DNA from: Streptomyces ficellus | Lineage (GTDB): Bacteria; Actinomycetota; Actinomycetes; Streptomycetales; Streptomycetaceae | Length of the DNA stretch: 64,000 nucleotides | Assembly: GCF_009739905.1 (NCBI RefSeq) | Contig: NZ_CP034279.1 | Location: forward strand, 1,116,001-1,180,000 | Reading direction: 5' to 3' | In this document: piece after piece, positions 34,438 through 43,737 of the stretch | Layout of the letters: each line of letters opens with the position of its first letter | How positions within the stretch are numbered: position 1 is the first letter of the stretch | Position numbers and translations under genes: made by a program | The notes under the pieces: generated by a model | What the model saw: only the letters and a program-made list of their open reading frames with translations | Told to the model about the DNA's origin: nothing | Database searches by the model: none

Positions 34438-35700
34438 CTACGGCGACACGGGGGTGTGGACGAGGGTGTAGAGGGCGTTCTTCCGGGCGCTCTCCTCCAC
34501 GGCCGCGAGGACGCGCTGCACGCGCAGCCCGTCCGCGAAGGACGGCTCCGGCTCGGTGCCCGAGGCGATGGCGTGGACCAGGTCGCGCGCCTGGTGGGCG
34601 AAGGTGTGCTCGTACCCCAGGGCGTGGCCGGGCGGCCACCACGCCTCCAGGTAGGGGTGGTCCGGCTCGGTCACCAGGATCCGCCGGAAGCCCGCGGACT
34701 CGGCCGGCTCGTCCCCGTCGTAGAAGGACAGTTCGTTCAGCCGCTCCAGGTCGAAGGCGAGCGAACCGCGCTCCCCGTTGACCTCCAGGCGCAGCGCGTT
34801 CTTGCGGCCCGCCGCCATCCGGGTCGCCTCGAACGACACGAGCGCCCCCGACGCCAGCCGGCCGGTGAACAGCGCCGCGTCGTCCACCGTCACCGGCCCG
34901 CGCCCGGTGCCCCCCGGCGCCCGGAGCCCGCCCGGCGCCCCGGTGGGCAGCGGCCGCGTCCGCACGAAGGTCTCGGTGAGCGCCGAGACCCCCTCGAGCG
35001 GCTCCCCCGCCAGGTGGAGCGCGAGGTCCACGATGTGCGCGCCGAGGTCCCCGAGCGCACCCGACCCGGCGTGTTCGCGCTCCAGCCGCCAGGTGAGCGG
35101 GAAGGCGGGGTCGACCAGCCAGTCCTGGAGGTACGTCATCCGGACGTGGCGCAGGGCGCCCAGCCGCCCGCGGGCGATCAGCCTCCGGGCGTACGCGAGG
35201 GCCGGCACGCGCCGGTAGTTGAAGCCGACCATCGCCACCCGGCCGTGGGCCCGCGCCCGTTCGGCCGCCGCGGCCATGGCCTCCGCCTCGGCGACGGTGT
35301 TGGCGAGGGGCTTCTCGCACAGGACGTGCTTGCCCGCCTCCAGGGCGGCGACGGCGATCTCGGCGTGGCTGTCGCCCGGGGTGCAGATGTCCACCACGTC
35401 CACGTCGTCGCGGGCGACGAGGGCCCGCCAGTCGGTCTCGGCGGCGGCCCAGCCGTGCCGGTCGGCGGCCGCCCGCACGGCGGTGGCGTCACGGCCGCAG
35501 ACCGCGGCGAGCACCGGCCGCATCGGCAGGTCGAAGACGCGGCCGACGGTCCGCCAGCCCTGCGAGTGGGCGGCGCCCATGAACGCGTAGCCGACCATGC
35601 CGACCCCGAGTGCCGGCCGGCGGTCCTGCGCGGCTGTGGGCCCGGCCGTGGGGCCCGCGTCCTGACTGTCCGTCCGTTCGTTCCCGTCGTTCCCGGTCAT
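34438..35700 (-). CDS. Gfo/Idh/MocA-family oxidoreductase
   Basis: A 420-aa NAD(P)-dependent dehydrogenase. It has an N-terminal Rossmann fold (~30-160; [35 protein letters not shown]), the family signature [15 protein letters not shown], and a C-terminal alpha/beta substrate domain (~165-400). The first ~28 residues are an Asp/Ala/Thr-rich extension not needed for the fold. It likely oxidises or reduces a sugar or cyclitol (inositol, glucoside 3-position). It sits between the substrate-binding protein and the isomerase of the same locus. Confidence 0.88.
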   Translation of the reverse strand: MTGNDGNERTDSQDAGPTAGPTAAQDRRPALGVGMVGYAFMGAAHSQGWRTVGRVFDLPMRPVLAAVCGRDATAVRAAADRHGWAAAETDWRALVARDDVDVVDICTPGDSHAEIAVAALEAGKHVLCEKPLANTVAEAEAMAAAAERARAHGRVAMVGFNYRRVPALAYARRLIARGRLGALRHVRMTYLQDWLVDPAFPLTWRLEREHAGSGALGDLGAHIVDLALHLAGEPLEGVSALTETFVRTRPLPTGAPGGLRAPGGTGRGPVTVDDAALFTGRLASGALVSFEATRMAAGRKNALRLEVNGERGSLAFDLERLNELSFYDGDEPAESAGFRRILVTEPDHPYLEAWWPPGHALGYEHTFAHQARDLVHAIASGTEPEPSFADGLRVQRVLAAVEESARKNALYTLVHTPVSP

Positions 35701-35749
35701 ACCGGGTTCCTCCTCGTGGATCGCTCGGTGGGGGCGGGCGGGCCCGGGG

Positions 35750-36796
35750 TCAGTTGAAGCCCGTCGGCAGGTACTCGTCGACGTTCTCCTTGGTCACGAC
35801 GGCCGAGTACAGGGTGATCGACGCCGGGATCTCCAGCTCCGACATGCCGCCGACCCCCTTCTTCTGGCCCAGGGCGCGGGCCAGGTCGATGGCGGAGGCG
35901 GCCATGGTCGGCGGGTAGAGCACGGTCGCCTTCAGCACGCCGTCACCGGCCTTGATGGCGTCCATCGCCGACTTGGCGCCCGCCCCGCCGACCATCAGGA
36001 AGTCGTCCCGGCCGGCCTGCTGGATGGCGCGGAGGGCGCCCACGCCCTGGTCGTCGTCGTGGTTCCACAGTGCGTCGAACCGCTGTTGCGCCTGGAGCAG
36101 CTGGGCCATCTTGGCCTGGCCGGACTCGACGGTGAACTCGGCGGCCTGCCGCGCCACCTTGGTGATGTTGGGGTAGTTCTTGAGGGCGTCGTCGAAGCCC
36201 TGGGTGCGCTGTTTGGTCAGCTCCAGGTTGTCCAGCCCCGCCAGCTCGACGACCTTGGCGCCCGGCTTGTCCTTGAGCTGTTCGCCGATGTAGCGGCCGG
36301 CGTTGAGGCCCATGCCGTAGTTGTCGCCGCCGATCCAGCAGCGGTACGCCTGCGGTGAGGCGAACACCCGGTCGAGGTTGATCACCGGGATGCCGGCCTT
36401 CATGGCCTGGAGGCCGACCTGGGTGAGCGCCTTGCCGTCGGCCGGCAGGATGACCAGGACGTCGACCTTCTTGTTGATCAGGGTCTGGATCTGGCCGATC
36501 TGGGCGGCGGTGTCGTTGGATCCCTCGGTGATCTCCAGGGTGACCTCGGAGTACTTCTCCGCCCGCCGTTTGGCGTTCTCGTTGATGGCGTTGAGCCAGC
36601 CGTGGTCGGCCTGCGGCCCGGCGAAGCCGATGGTCACCGGTGCGCCCGGCTTGTCGTCGGCGGGGGCGTTGCCGACGGCGTCGTCCGTGCCGGGGGCGGC
36701 GTTCCTGGGTTCGTTGCTGGTGCAGGCGGTCAGCAGGGCGCCGGCGGAGACGGCTGCGGTGCCGAACAGCAGGTTTCTGCGGCTGGTTCGTGGCAT
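35750..36796 (-). CDS. Sugar ABC transporter substrate-binding lipoprotein (RbsB type)
   Basis: A 348-aa periplasmic-binding-protein type I. The N-terminus has both a twin-arginine run (RRNLLFG) and a lipobox (LLTAC, Cys at residue ~25), so it should be anchored outside the membrane. The body has ribose/galactofuranose-binding motifs: FAGPQADHGWLNAINENA, INKKVDVLVILPADG, GIPVINLDRVF, YIGEQL, FDALWNHDDDQGVGALRAIQ. It brings a sugar to the permease and ATPase encoded upstream. The sugar is unknown. A block of 16-bp repeats lies between this gene and the permease gene. Confidence 0.9.
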   Translation of the reverse strand: MPRTSRRNLLFGTAAVSAGALLTACTSNEPRNAAPGTDDAVGNAPADDKPGAPVTIGFAGPQADHGWLNAINENAKRRAEKYSEVTLEITEGSNDTAAQIGQIQTLINKKVDVLVILPADGKALTQVGLQAMKAGIPVINLDRVFASPQAYRCWIGGDNYGMGLNAGRYIGEQLKDKPGAKVVELAGLDNLELTKQRTQGFDDALKNYPNITKVARQAAEFTVESGQAKMAQLLQAQQRFDALWNHDDDQGVGALRAIQQAGRDDFLMVGGAGAKSAMDAIKAGDGVLKATVLYPPTMAASAIDLARALGQKKGVGGMSELEIPASITLYSAVVTKENVDEYLPTGFN

Positions 36797-36851
36797 GGCG
36801 GTGGAACCCTTCCGGTAGGGAAGCACAACGGGGCCCGCGCGCAACGGGGAT

Positions 36852-36899
36852 CGCGCACGACGGGGCTCGCGCACGACGGGGCTCGCGCACGACGGGGCT
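36852..36899. repeat. Three perfect 16-bp tandem repeats (plus degenerate copies)
   Basis: The unit CGCGCACGACGGGGCT is repeated exactly at 36852-36867, 36868-36883 and 36884-36899. Degenerate copies (with CGCAACGGGGAT and GCACAACGGGGCCC) continue down to ~36823. They fill the 110-bp gap between the permease stop and the binding-protein start and could form alternating RNA structure that sets the high binding-protein to permease ratio. Confidence 0.85.
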
Positions 36900-36906
36900 C
36901 GGATGC

Positions 36907-37923
36907 TCAGGCCTCGCCGGTGCCGCGCGCGGTGCGGCGCTGGACGAGGACGGCGGCGACGATGATCGCGCCCTTGGCGATCTGCTGGACGTCGCTCTGG
37001 AGGTTGTTCAGGGCGAAGATGTTGGTGATCGTGGTGAAGACGAGGACGCCGAGCACGGAGCCGACGATGGTGCCGCGCCCTCCGCTCAGCAGCGTTCCGC
37101 CGATGATCGCGGCGGCGATCGCGTCGAGTTCGTACAGATTGCCGTTGGTGTTCTGGCCGGAGCCGGCGAGGACGATCAGCAGGAAGGCCGCGATGCCGCA
37201 GCACAGGCCGGACAGCAGGTAGAGGTAGAGGCGCTGGCGGCGTACGTCGATGCCGGCGAGCCGCGCGGCCTCGGCGTTGCCGCCGACGGCGACGGTCCGG
37301 CGGCCGAACGTGGTGCGGTTCAGCAGCAGCCAGCCGACGACGGTCACGGCGGCGAAGACGAGGACGAGCGGCGGTACGCCGAGCACGTACGCGTCCGGGA
37401 CGCCGAGGTCGAGGACGGACTGGACGGTGACGATCTGCGTCCTGCCCTCGGTGATCTGGAGGGCGAGGCCGCGCGCCGAGGCGAGCATGGCGAGGGTCGC
37501 GATGAACGGGACCATGCCGCCGTACGCGATGAGGACACCGTTCACCAGGCCGCAGCCCAGGCCCACCACCACGGCGGTAAAGAGGATGCCGGCGAAGCCG
37601 TACTCCTGGGTGGCGACGGTGGTCGCCCACACCGAGGCGAGGGCGACGATGGCGCCGACCGACAGGTCGATGCCGCCGCTGGTGATGACGAACGTCATGC
37701 CGACGGTGACGACACCGATCACGGAAGCCTGGGTGAGGACCAGCTGGAGGTTGGAGGTGTCCAGGAACTGGTCGGGCCTGGTGATGCCGCCGACCGCGAT
37801 CAGGACGGCGAGGACACCCAGCAGGGAGAGGTTGCGGACGTCGGCCCGCAGCCCCAGGGGCGGGCGGTCGCCGGATGTGCCGGCGGGCGGTTCGGCGGTG
37901 GTGACCGGAGCGGGCTGCGTCAT
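36907..37923 (-). CDS. Sugar ABC transporter permease (RbsC type)
   Basis: A 338-aa permease with about eight to ten hydrophobic helices and the branched-sugar permease pattern: VTVGMTFVITSGGIDLSVGA, GLGCGLVNGVLIAYGGMVPFIATLA, and GTLLSGGRGTIVGSVLGVLV near the C-terminus. A Pro-rich cytoplasmic N-terminus of ~30 residues precedes helix 1. It is a homodimer partner for the ATPase. The ATG overlaps the ATPase stop (ATGA). Confidence 0.92.
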   Translation of the reverse strand: MTQPAPVTTAEPPAGTSGDRPPLGLRADVRNLSLLGVLAVLIAVGGITRPDQFLDTSNLQLVLTQASVIGVVTVGMTFVITSGGIDLSVGAIVALASVWATTVATQEYGFAGILFTAVVVGLGCGLVNGVLIAYGGMVPFIATLAMLASARGLALQITEGRTQIVTVQSVLDLGVPDAYVLGVPPLVLVFAAVTVVGWLLLNRTTFGRRTVAVGGNAEAARLAGIDVRRQRLYLYLLSGLCCGIAAFLLIVLAGSGQNTNGNLYELDAIAAAIIGGTLLSGGRGTIVGSVLGVLVFTTITNIFALNNLQSDVQQIAKGAIIVAAVLVQRRTARGTGEA

Positions 37924-39446
37924 GTCGTCGGGCTCCCTTCCATCACGAGGTCGAGTACGCGGTGCTCGTCGAGCTCACGGGCGGGCGCCGTGTGCACGAC
38001 GCGGCCCTCCCGGAGCACCAGCACCCGGTCGGCGAGGCCCAGCACTTCGGGGACCTCGCTGGAGACGAGGAGGACGGCCAGCCCCTCGTCGGCGAGCCGG
38101 CGGATCACCGCGTACAGCTCGGCCCGGGCGCCGACGTCGACGCCCCGGGTCGGCTCGTCCAGCAGGAGGACGCGGCAGCCGCGCAGCAGCCAGCGGGCGA
38201 GGACCGCCTTCTGCTGGTTGCCCCCGGAGAGGGTGCGGACGCGGGCGGCGGGGTTGTCGGGGCGCAGCGACAGCTCCCGGGTGGCGGCGCGGGCGGCGGC
38301 CCGCTCGGCGGAGCGGTCGATCCAGCCGGCGCGCGAGAAGCGGGACAGGGACGACACGGTGACGTTGCGCGTCACGGATTCGAGCATCAGCAGGCCCTGC
38401 GCCTTGCGTTCCTCGGGGGCGAGCCCGATCCCGGCGCGCACGGCGGCGCGGACGCTGCCGGGGCGCAGCGGGCGCCCGTCGACGACGACGCGTCCGGCGG
38501 TGGGGCGCCGTGCGCCGTACACGGTCTCCAGGATCTCGGAACGGCCCGACCCGACGAGCCCGGCGAGGCCGACGATCTCGCCCGGCCGCAGCTCCAGGTC
38601 GACGGGCGCGAACTCGCCCTCCCTGGCGAGGCCTTCGACCGTCAGGACCGGCGCTCCGGTGGCCGCCCGTGCGGGCGGCGGGCGGTCGGGGAAGACGTAC
38701 TCGACGTTCCGGCCGGTCATCATGGCAACGATGTCGCGGGTCGGTGTGGCGTCGGCCGGCAGCCCGCCGGCGACGGCCCGCCCGTCCTTCAGGACGGTCA
38801 CCCGGTCGCCGATGCGGCGGATCTCCTCCAGGCGGTGGGAGATGTGGACGACGGCGACCCCGTCGGCGGTGAGGTCGCCGACGATGCGGAACAGGTTCGT
38901 GGTCTCGTCCGGGTCGAGGGCGGCGGACGGCTCGTCCATGACGATGAGGCGTACGTCGTGGGAGAGCGCCCGGGCCATGGAGACGATCTGCTGCTGGGCG
39001 GCGGACAGGTCGCCGACCGCCCGGGCGGGGTCGATCTCCGGGTGCCCGAGGCGGCGCAGCAGGGCGGCGGTGGTGGCGCGGGCGGTGCGGCGGCGTACGA
39101 CGAAGCCCGCGGTGGTCGGCTCGTGGCCGAGGAAGACGTTCTCGGCGACCGACAGGCCCTCCACCAGGTCGAGTTCCTGGTAGATGGTGGCGATGCCAAG
39201 GCGCATGGCGGCGATCGGCGACCTGAGCACGACCCGTTCGCCGCGCCAGGTGATCGTGCCGCCGTCGGGCTGGTGGGCGCCGGCGAGGACCTTGATGAGG
39301 GTGGATTTGCCGGCGCCGTTCTGACCGAGGAGGCAGTGGACTTCGCCGGGCCGTACCTCCAGGTCGACGCCGTCGAGGGCGCGGACCCCGGGGAACGACT
39401 TGGTGATGCCGGACATGGTGAGCAGGGGTGGTTCCGGTGTTGCCAT
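37920..39446 (-). CDS. Sugar ABC transporter ATP-binding protein (RbsA type, two ATPase domains)
   Basis: A 508-aa protein with two ABC domains. The first has Walker A GQNGAGKST, signature LSAAQQQIVSMARAL and Walker B LIVMDEPSAAL. The second has the usual degenerate Walker A (GLVGSGRSEIL), signature LSGGNQQKAVLARWL and Walker B VLLLDEPTRGVD. This is standard for ribose/galactose-type importers. GAGGGGAA precedes ATG 39446; the frame extends further upstream only through low-complexity sequence. It starts the transport operon that continues into the permease, binding protein, dehydrogenase and isomerase. Confidence 0.93.
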   Translation of the reverse strand: MATPEPPLLTMSGITKSFPGVRALDGVDLEVRPGEVHCLLGQNGAGKSTLIKVLAGAHQPDGGTITWRGERVVLRSPIAAMRLGIATIYQELDLVEGLSVAENVFLGHEPTTAGFVVRRRTARATTAALLRRLGHPEIDPARAVGDLSAAQQQIVSMARALSHDVRLIVMDEPSAALDPDETTNLFRIVGDLTADGVAVVHISHRLEEIRRIGDRVTVLKDGRAVAGGLPADATPTRDIVAMMTGRNVEYVFPDRPPPARAATGAPVLTVEGLAREGEFAPVDLELRPGEIVGLAGLVGSGRSEILETVYGARRPTAGRVVVDGRPLRPGSVRAAVRAGIGLAPEERKAQGLLMLESVTRNVTVSSLSRFSRAGWIDRSAERAAARAATRELSLRPDNPAARVRTLSGGNQQKAVLARWLLRGCRVLLLDEPTRGVDVGARAELYAVIRRLADEGLAVLLVSSEVPEVLGLADRVLVLREGRVVHTAPARELDEHRVLDLVMEGSPTT

Positions 39447-39791
39447 GACGATTCCCCTCGGCGGGTGCGGTGCGGTGCGAGCGGTGCAGAGCCGGTGAGC
39501 GGTGCAGGGCGGGGTGCGAGGTGCGGGGTGGGGCTGGAAGTGCGGGGTGGCGCGGGGTGCGGGTGGGGCTCGTGGTGCCAGTAGTGCCGGTGACGCCGGT
39601 GATGCTTGTGGCACGGGTGGGACTCGTGGTGCCAGCGGTGCGTGTCGTGCTGGTGGGCGGTACCGGTGGTGCCAGTGGTGCGGATGGTGCCGGTGGTGCC
39701 GTGCCATGCCGTGTGCGGGCAGGGCGGGGTGCGCGTGGTGCGGTGCCGGGCCTGCCGGTCGCGGGTCGTGGGTGGCCGGAGGGGCCTTGGG
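39447..39791. repeat. 345-bp gap filled with imperfect short tandem repeats
   Basis: Between ~39480 and 39720 the plus strand repeats GGTGCC/GGTGCGG-like words at roughly 9-18 bp spacing (for instance GTGCCGGTG, GTGCCAGTGGTGCGGATGGTGCCGGTGGTGCC). All six frames look open here, so long ORFs are artefacts of composition. It separates the ROK gene from the sugar importer and may contain the importer promoter. No gene is supported. Confidence 0.7.
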
Positions 39792-40976
39792 TCAGGCCGG
39801 TGAGAACAGGTGGTCGCTGATGAGCCGCGCGGCGCCGATGACTCCGGCGGCGGCACCCAACTCACCCAGGACGATGGGCAGGTTGCCCGTGGCGAGCGGC
39901 AGGGACGTGCGGTAGACCTGGGTGCGGACGGCCGCGAGCAGGTTGTGGCCGAGGCCCGTCACCCCTCCGCCGATCACCACCAGGCCCGGGTTGAAGAAGC
40001 TGACGAGCCCCGCGATGACCTGGCCGACGTGGTTGCCGCCCTCGCGGATCAGGGCGAGCGAGGTGGCGTCCCCGGCGGCCGCCCCGGCGGCGACGTCCAC
40101 GGCGGTGAGCCTCCCGGCCTCCTCCAGTCGCCGCGCGAGCTCGTCGGACCGGCCGGCGCGCGCCGCGTCCTCGGCGTCCCGGGCGAGCGCCGCGCCGCTG
40201 AAATGGGCCTCCAGGCAGCCACGGTTGCCGCACGCGCAGGCGCGGCCGTCCGGGACGACCTGGATATGGCCGATGTCGCCGGCACTGCCCGTCGTACCGC
40301 GGTAGACCTCGCCGCCGACGACGATGCCGCAGCCGATACCGGTGCCGATCTTGACGCAGAGGTAGTCGGCGACGGAACGGGCGACGCCCGCGTGCTGCTC
40401 CCCCATCGCCATCAGGTTCACGTCGTTGTCGACCATGACCGGACAGCCCAGCTCCTGGCTGAGCGCCTCCCGGACGGGGAAGCCGTCCCAGCCGGGCATG
40501 ATCGGCGGCGCGACCGGTACGCCCTCGGGGAAGCGGACCGGTCCCGGCACCCCGATCCCCGCGCCGTCGAAGCCGTCCTCGGCGAGGCCGGACGCCCTGA
40601 GCTTGGCCGCCATGGCGAGCGCCTGCTCGAACACGGCCACCGGGCCCTCGCGGACGTCCATGGGGTGGTTGAGGTGCCCCAGGACCTCCAGCTCGGCGTT
40701 GGTGACGGCCACGTCGACGGAGGTGGCGCCGATGTCGACGCCGAGGAAGCGGAGGGCGGGCGCGAGCCGGATGTTGTGCGAGCGCCGTCCGCCGCGCGAC
40801 GCGGCGAGCCCGTCGGCCACCACGAGCCCGGTCTCCAGGAGCCGGTCCACCTCGACGGCCAGTTTGGAGCGGGACAGGTCGACCTGATCGCCCAGCTGTG
40901 CCCGGGAGTTGGGACCGCCGTCACGCAACAGCCGCAGCAATTGGGCCTGGTGCGCGTTGGCGGGTCGAGCCGTCAT
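39792..40976 (-). CDS. ROK-family transcriptional repressor
   Basis: A 394-aa regulator. An N-terminal winged helix (~1-65: ANAHQAQLLRLLRDGGPNSRAQLGDQVDLSRSKLAVEVDRLLE region) is followed by the sugar-kinase-like ROK domain: FLGVDIGATSVDVAV, IGVPGPVRF, VMVDNDVNLMAMGE, zinc-binding CACGNRGCLEAH and VIGGGVTGLG. It likely senses a sugar and represses the adjacent transport and catabolic genes. ATG 40976 is given; GTG nine bases upstream (40985) has a better-spaced GGAGG and is an equal alternative. The 47-bp block shared with the giant secreted protein gene lies ~90-140 bp upstream. Confidence 0.9.
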   Translation of the reverse strand: MTARPANAHQAQLLRLLRDGGPNSRAQLGDQVDLSRSKLAVEVDRLLETGLVVADGLAASRGGRRSHNIRLAPALRFLGVDIGATSVDVAVTNAELEVLGHLNHPMDVREGPVAVFEQALAMAAKLRASGLAEDGFDGAGIGVPGPVRFPEGVPVAPPIMPGWDGFPVREALSQELGCPVMVDNDVNLMAMGEQHAGVARSVADYLCVKIGTGIGCGIVVGGEVYRGTTGSAGDIGHIQVVPDGRACACGNRGCLEAHFSGAALARDAEDAARAGRSDELARRLEEAGRLTAVDVAAGAAAGDATSLALIREGGNHVGQVIAGLVSFFNPGLVVIGGGVTGLGHNLLAAVRTQVYRTSLPLATGNLPIVLGELGAAAGVIGAARLISDHLFSPA

Positions 40977-41067
40977 ACGTCTCACGCGCCCTCCCCGCCG
41001 TCGTGACCGGCCTCGGTGTGCTGCTTGCGAGGGGAACGTAGCAGCGCTTTGCCGCCGGGGGAAGAAG

Positions 41068-41114
41068 TTGCGCGGCAATCGCTGCCAACTTTCTCCACAG
41101 CCAGGACAAAGCCC
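41068..41114 (-). promoter_or_regulatory. 47-bp block in front of the ROK gene: candidate ROK operator (copy B)
   Basis: TTGCGCG (41068-41074), 13 bp, ACTTTCTCC (41088-41096), 7 bp, GGACAAAGCCC (41104-41114), spacing identical to copy A at 33310-33356. Here the first two words are part of a dyad, GAAGTTG (41064-41070) with CAACTTTC (41086-41093) and an inner GGCA/TGCC, which fits a dimeric repressor that controls its own gene. Confidence 0.65.
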
Positions 41115-41142
41115 CGGTTCACCGCTCGACGGCGGTGCGCGG

Positions 41143-42081
41143 TCAGGGAACGCGGACGACCTGACCGGCGTACGAGAGGTTCCCGCCGAAGCCGAACAGC
41201 AGGGCGGGCGCACCGGAATCGACCTCGCCGCGCTCGACCAGCTTGCTGAGCGCCATCGGGATGGAGGCGGCCGAGGTGTTGCCGGACTCGGTGACGTCCC
41301 GGGCGATCACCGCGTTGACCGCACCGATCTTCTGCGCGACCGGCTCGATGATGCGCAGGTTCGCCTGGTGCAGCACGACCGCCGCCAGTTCCTCGGGCGT
41401 GACGCCCGCCCGCTCGCACACCTTGCGGGCGATGGGCGGCAGCTGGGTGGTGGCCCAGCGGTAGACCGTCTGGCCCTCCTGGGCGAAGCGCGGCGGGGTG
41501 CCCTCGATGCGTACGGCGTGGCCCATCTCGGGCACGGAGCCCCACAGGACGGGTCCGATGCCCGCCTCCGGGGCGGCCTCGACGACCGCCGCGCCCGCAC
41601 CGTCGCCGACCAGGACGCAGGTGGTCCGGTCGGTCCAGTCGGTGATCTCCGTCATCTTGTCGGCACCGATCACCAGTGCGCGGGTCGCCGAGCCGGCCCG
41701 TACGGCGTGGTCGGCGGTGGCCAGCGCGTGGGTGAAGCCCGCGCACACGACGTTGAGGTCCAGGGTGGCGGGCGAGGCCATGCCCAGCCGGGCGGCGACC
41801 CGGGCCGCGGTGTTCGGGGAGCGGTCGATCGCCGTGGAGGTGGCGACCAGGACGAGGTCCACGTCGGCCGGGTTCAGCCCGGCGGCCGCCAGGGCCTTCG
41901 CGCCCGCGTGGGCGGCCATCTCGTCGACCGGCTCGTCGGGGCCCGCGACGTGGCGGGTCCTGATGCCGACCCGGCTGGTGATCCACTCGTCGCTGGTGTC
42001 GACCAGCGCGGTGAGGTCGGCGTTGGTCAGGACCTTGGCGGGCTGGTAGTGCCCGAGCGCGGCGATACGAGTGCCCGTCAT
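41143..42081 (-). CDS. Beta-ketoacyl-ACP synthase III (FabH-like)
   Basis: A 312-aa KAS III. Catalytic triad: Cys in LNVVCAGFTHALA (~112), His in VLHQANLRIIEP and Asn in VTESGNTSAASIP. N-terminal EWITSRVGIRTRH is typical. It condenses acyl-CoA with malonyl-ACP to start a fatty acid or polyketide chain. AAGGGGG precedes ATG 42081. No ACP, KAS II or reductase lies next to it, so it is not the housekeeping fab cluster and may serve a specialised product. It is not overlapped by the ROK gene (166-bp gap). Confidence 0.92.
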   Translation of the reverse strand: MTGTRIAALGHYQPAKVLTNADLTALVDTSDEWITSRVGIRTRHVAGPDEPVDEMAAHAGAKALAAAGLNPADVDLVLVATSTAIDRSPNTAARVAARLGMASPATLDLNVVCAGFTHALATADHAVRAGSATRALVIGADKMTEITDWTDRTTCVLVGDGAGAAVVEAAPEAGIGPVLWGSVPEMGHAVRIEGTPPRFAQEGQTVYRWATTQLPPIARKVCERAGVTPEELAAVVLHQANLRIIEPVAQKIGAVNAVIARDVTESGNTSAASIPMALSKLVERGEVDSGAPALLFGFGGNLSYAGQVVRVP

Positions 42082-42447
42082 GCTCGGGACCCCCTTGGTG
42101 CTCAGTGCTCCGTGCTCCGTGTGCGGCGTACGGGACGCGTGCGGGTACGGAGGCGTGTGCGTGGCGTGCAGGAACCACACAGTCTCGTCAGCGACTGACC
42201 AGTAACCGGTCAGGTGAACCGACAGGATTTGCGCCCGGCTCTTGGAGAGTCCGCAACATCGGCCCTTCCGGCCCCGCCGCCCGCGAAATCCACGCGAGGC
42301 GCGTCGCCCGGGCCCGGCCCGCCGCGCACCCGGTCGACCCGCCTCCGGGGCCGGCACCCCACCGCCACCCCTCCGCCGCCGCCCCGGCGCGCGTGCAGGA
42401 CAATGAGGTCGTCAAGGTCGCCTCACCCAGAACCGGGACTGATCAGC
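42082..42447. other. 366-bp divergent region between KAS III and FdhD genes
   Basis: No gene is supported. A dyad CTGACC-N7-GGTCAG lies at 42195-42213, ~115 bp before the KAS III start, near a slightly AT-richer segment, and could be an operator or part of the promoter. The FdhD side (42214-42440) is GC-rich with nothing recognisable. Confidence 0.4.
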
Positions 42448-43296
42448 ATGGGACGGGTCACCGACCGCCGCCGCGTCATCCGCATCCGGGACGGAGCCGT
42501 CTCGGCCCGTCCGGACACCCTGGTCGCGGAGGAGCCGCTGGAGATCCGTCTCAACGGCAAGCCCCTCGCCGTCACCATGCGCACCCCGGGCGACGACTTC
42601 GCGCTCGCGGCGGGTTTCCTCGTCAGCGAGGGCGTGCTCGGATCGGCGCGCGACGTACGGAACATCGTGTACTGCGCCGGGGCCAAGGACGACGGGACGA
42701 ACACGTACAACGTGGTGGACGTCCAACTGGCGCCGGGCGTGGCCGTGCCGGACATCACGCTGGAGCGCAACGTCTACACGACGTCGTCGTGCGGCCTGTG
42801 CGGCAAGGCGAGCCTGGACGCGGTCCGCACCACCGCCCGCTTCCCCATCGCCGACACTCCCCCGGTCCGTGTCACGCCCGGACTGCTCGCCGCCCTCCCG
42901 GACCGGCTGCGGGCGGCCCAGCGGGTCTTCGACCGGACCGGCGGGCTGCACGCGGCCGCGCTGTTCTCCGAGGCGGGCGAGCTGCTGGACGTACGGGAGG
43001 ACGTCGGCCGGCACAACGCGGTGGACAAGCTGGTGGGCCGCGCGCTGCGGGAGGACCTGCTGCCGCTGGACCGGGCGGTGCTGCTGGTGTCGGGGCGGGC
43101 GTCGTTCGAACTGGCGCAGAAGGCGGTGATGGCCGGTGTCCCCGTGCTGGCGGCCGTGTCGGCGCCGTCCTCGCTCGCCGTGGACCTGGCCGCCGAGACG
43201 GGTCTGACGCTGGTCGGCTTCCTGCGCGGCCGCACCATGAACGTGTACGCGGGTGAGCACCGCGTCGACCTCACGGCGGCGGCCCCCGAAGCCTGA
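42448..43296 (+). CDS. fdhD: Formate dehydrogenase accessory sulfurtransferase FdhD
   Basis: A 282-aa FdhD. The sulfur-transfer motif [10 protein letters not shown] (CxxC) and downstream [29 protein letters not shown] and [13 protein letters not shown] are all present. FdhD moves sulfur from IscS-type desulfurases to the bis-MGD molybdenum cofactor to activate formate dehydrogenase. ATG 42448 is used; the upstream extension of the frame is compositionally different. No formate dehydrogenase gene is in the window, so its client is elsewhere. Confidence 0.93.
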   Translation: MGRVTDRRRVIRIRDGAVSARPDTLVAEEPLEIRLNGKPLAVTMRTPGDDFALAAGFLVSEGVLGSARDVRNIVYCAGAKDDGTNTYNVVDVQLAPGVAVPDITLERNVYTTSSCGLCGKASLDAVRTTARFPIADTPPVRVTPGLLAALPDRLRAAQRVFDRTGGLHAAALFSEAGELLDVREDVGRHNAVDKLVGRALREDLLPLDRAVLLVSGRASFELAQKAVMAGVPVLAAVSAPSSLAVDLAAETGLTLVGFLRGRTMNVYAGEHRVDLTAAAPEA

Positions 43297-43350
43297 CGCC
43301 CGGCGCGGGCCCCGGTGCGACCCCCACCGCCCGCCCGACCCCCGCCCGTG

Positions 43351-43737
43351 TCACTTCTTCGGCGGGTCGATCATCTGGAGCGTGAGCGTGGCCGGGGGCT
43401 CCGCGACGCCCGGTCCGCCCGCCTCGACCCACGCGAGGACGTCGTCCAGGCAGTCGTCGTCGAGCGCCCAGCCGATCCACGCAGCCCGGGCGCCCCGCCG
43501 TCGCGCCTCGGTGGAGGGCTGCACGACCAGGACGTTCGCCTGGCCGCACGGGCCGAGGCAGTCGCTGGTACGGACGGCGAGCCGGCCGTTCGAGGCGGCG
43601 GCGGCATCCCGCAGCCGGGCCAGCTGGCCGGCGTGATCGGTGCCGGGGTGTTTGCGGGCGTCGCCGCAGCAGCAGCCGCGGCAGACGACCAGGGAACAGG
43701 GGCGGCCGGCACCGGGGCGTATCCAGGTGCGGGTCAC
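43351..43737 (-). CDS. Thioredoxin-like [2Fe-2S] ferredoxin domain protein
   Basis: A 128-aa protein with a thioredoxin-fold [2Fe-2S] pattern: VCRGCCCGDARKHPG near residue 20 and SDCLGPCGQANVLVV near 60. The C-terminal half (GWALDDDCLDDVLAWVEAGG) is characteristic of the Streptomyces group. It converges with fdhD. GTG 43737 is the only start near the N-terminus. Electron transfer is expected; the partner is unknown. Confidence 0.8.
   Translation of the reverse strand: MTRTWIRPGAGRPCSLVVCRGCCCGDARKHPGTDHAGQLARLRDAAAASNGRLAVRTSDCLGPCGQANVLVVQPSTEARRRGARAAWIGWALDDDCLDDVLAWVEAGGPGVAEPPATLTLQMIDPPKK

Noticed and set aside
36852-36899. CRISPR-like array
   Set aside because: The repeats are directly adjacent with no spacers and no cas genes nearby.
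39502-39915. Plus-strand ORF rich in Gly, Ala, Cys and Trp in the repeat region
   Set aside because: It arises from the short tandem repeats, overlaps the 3' end of the ROK gene and has no ribosome-binding site.
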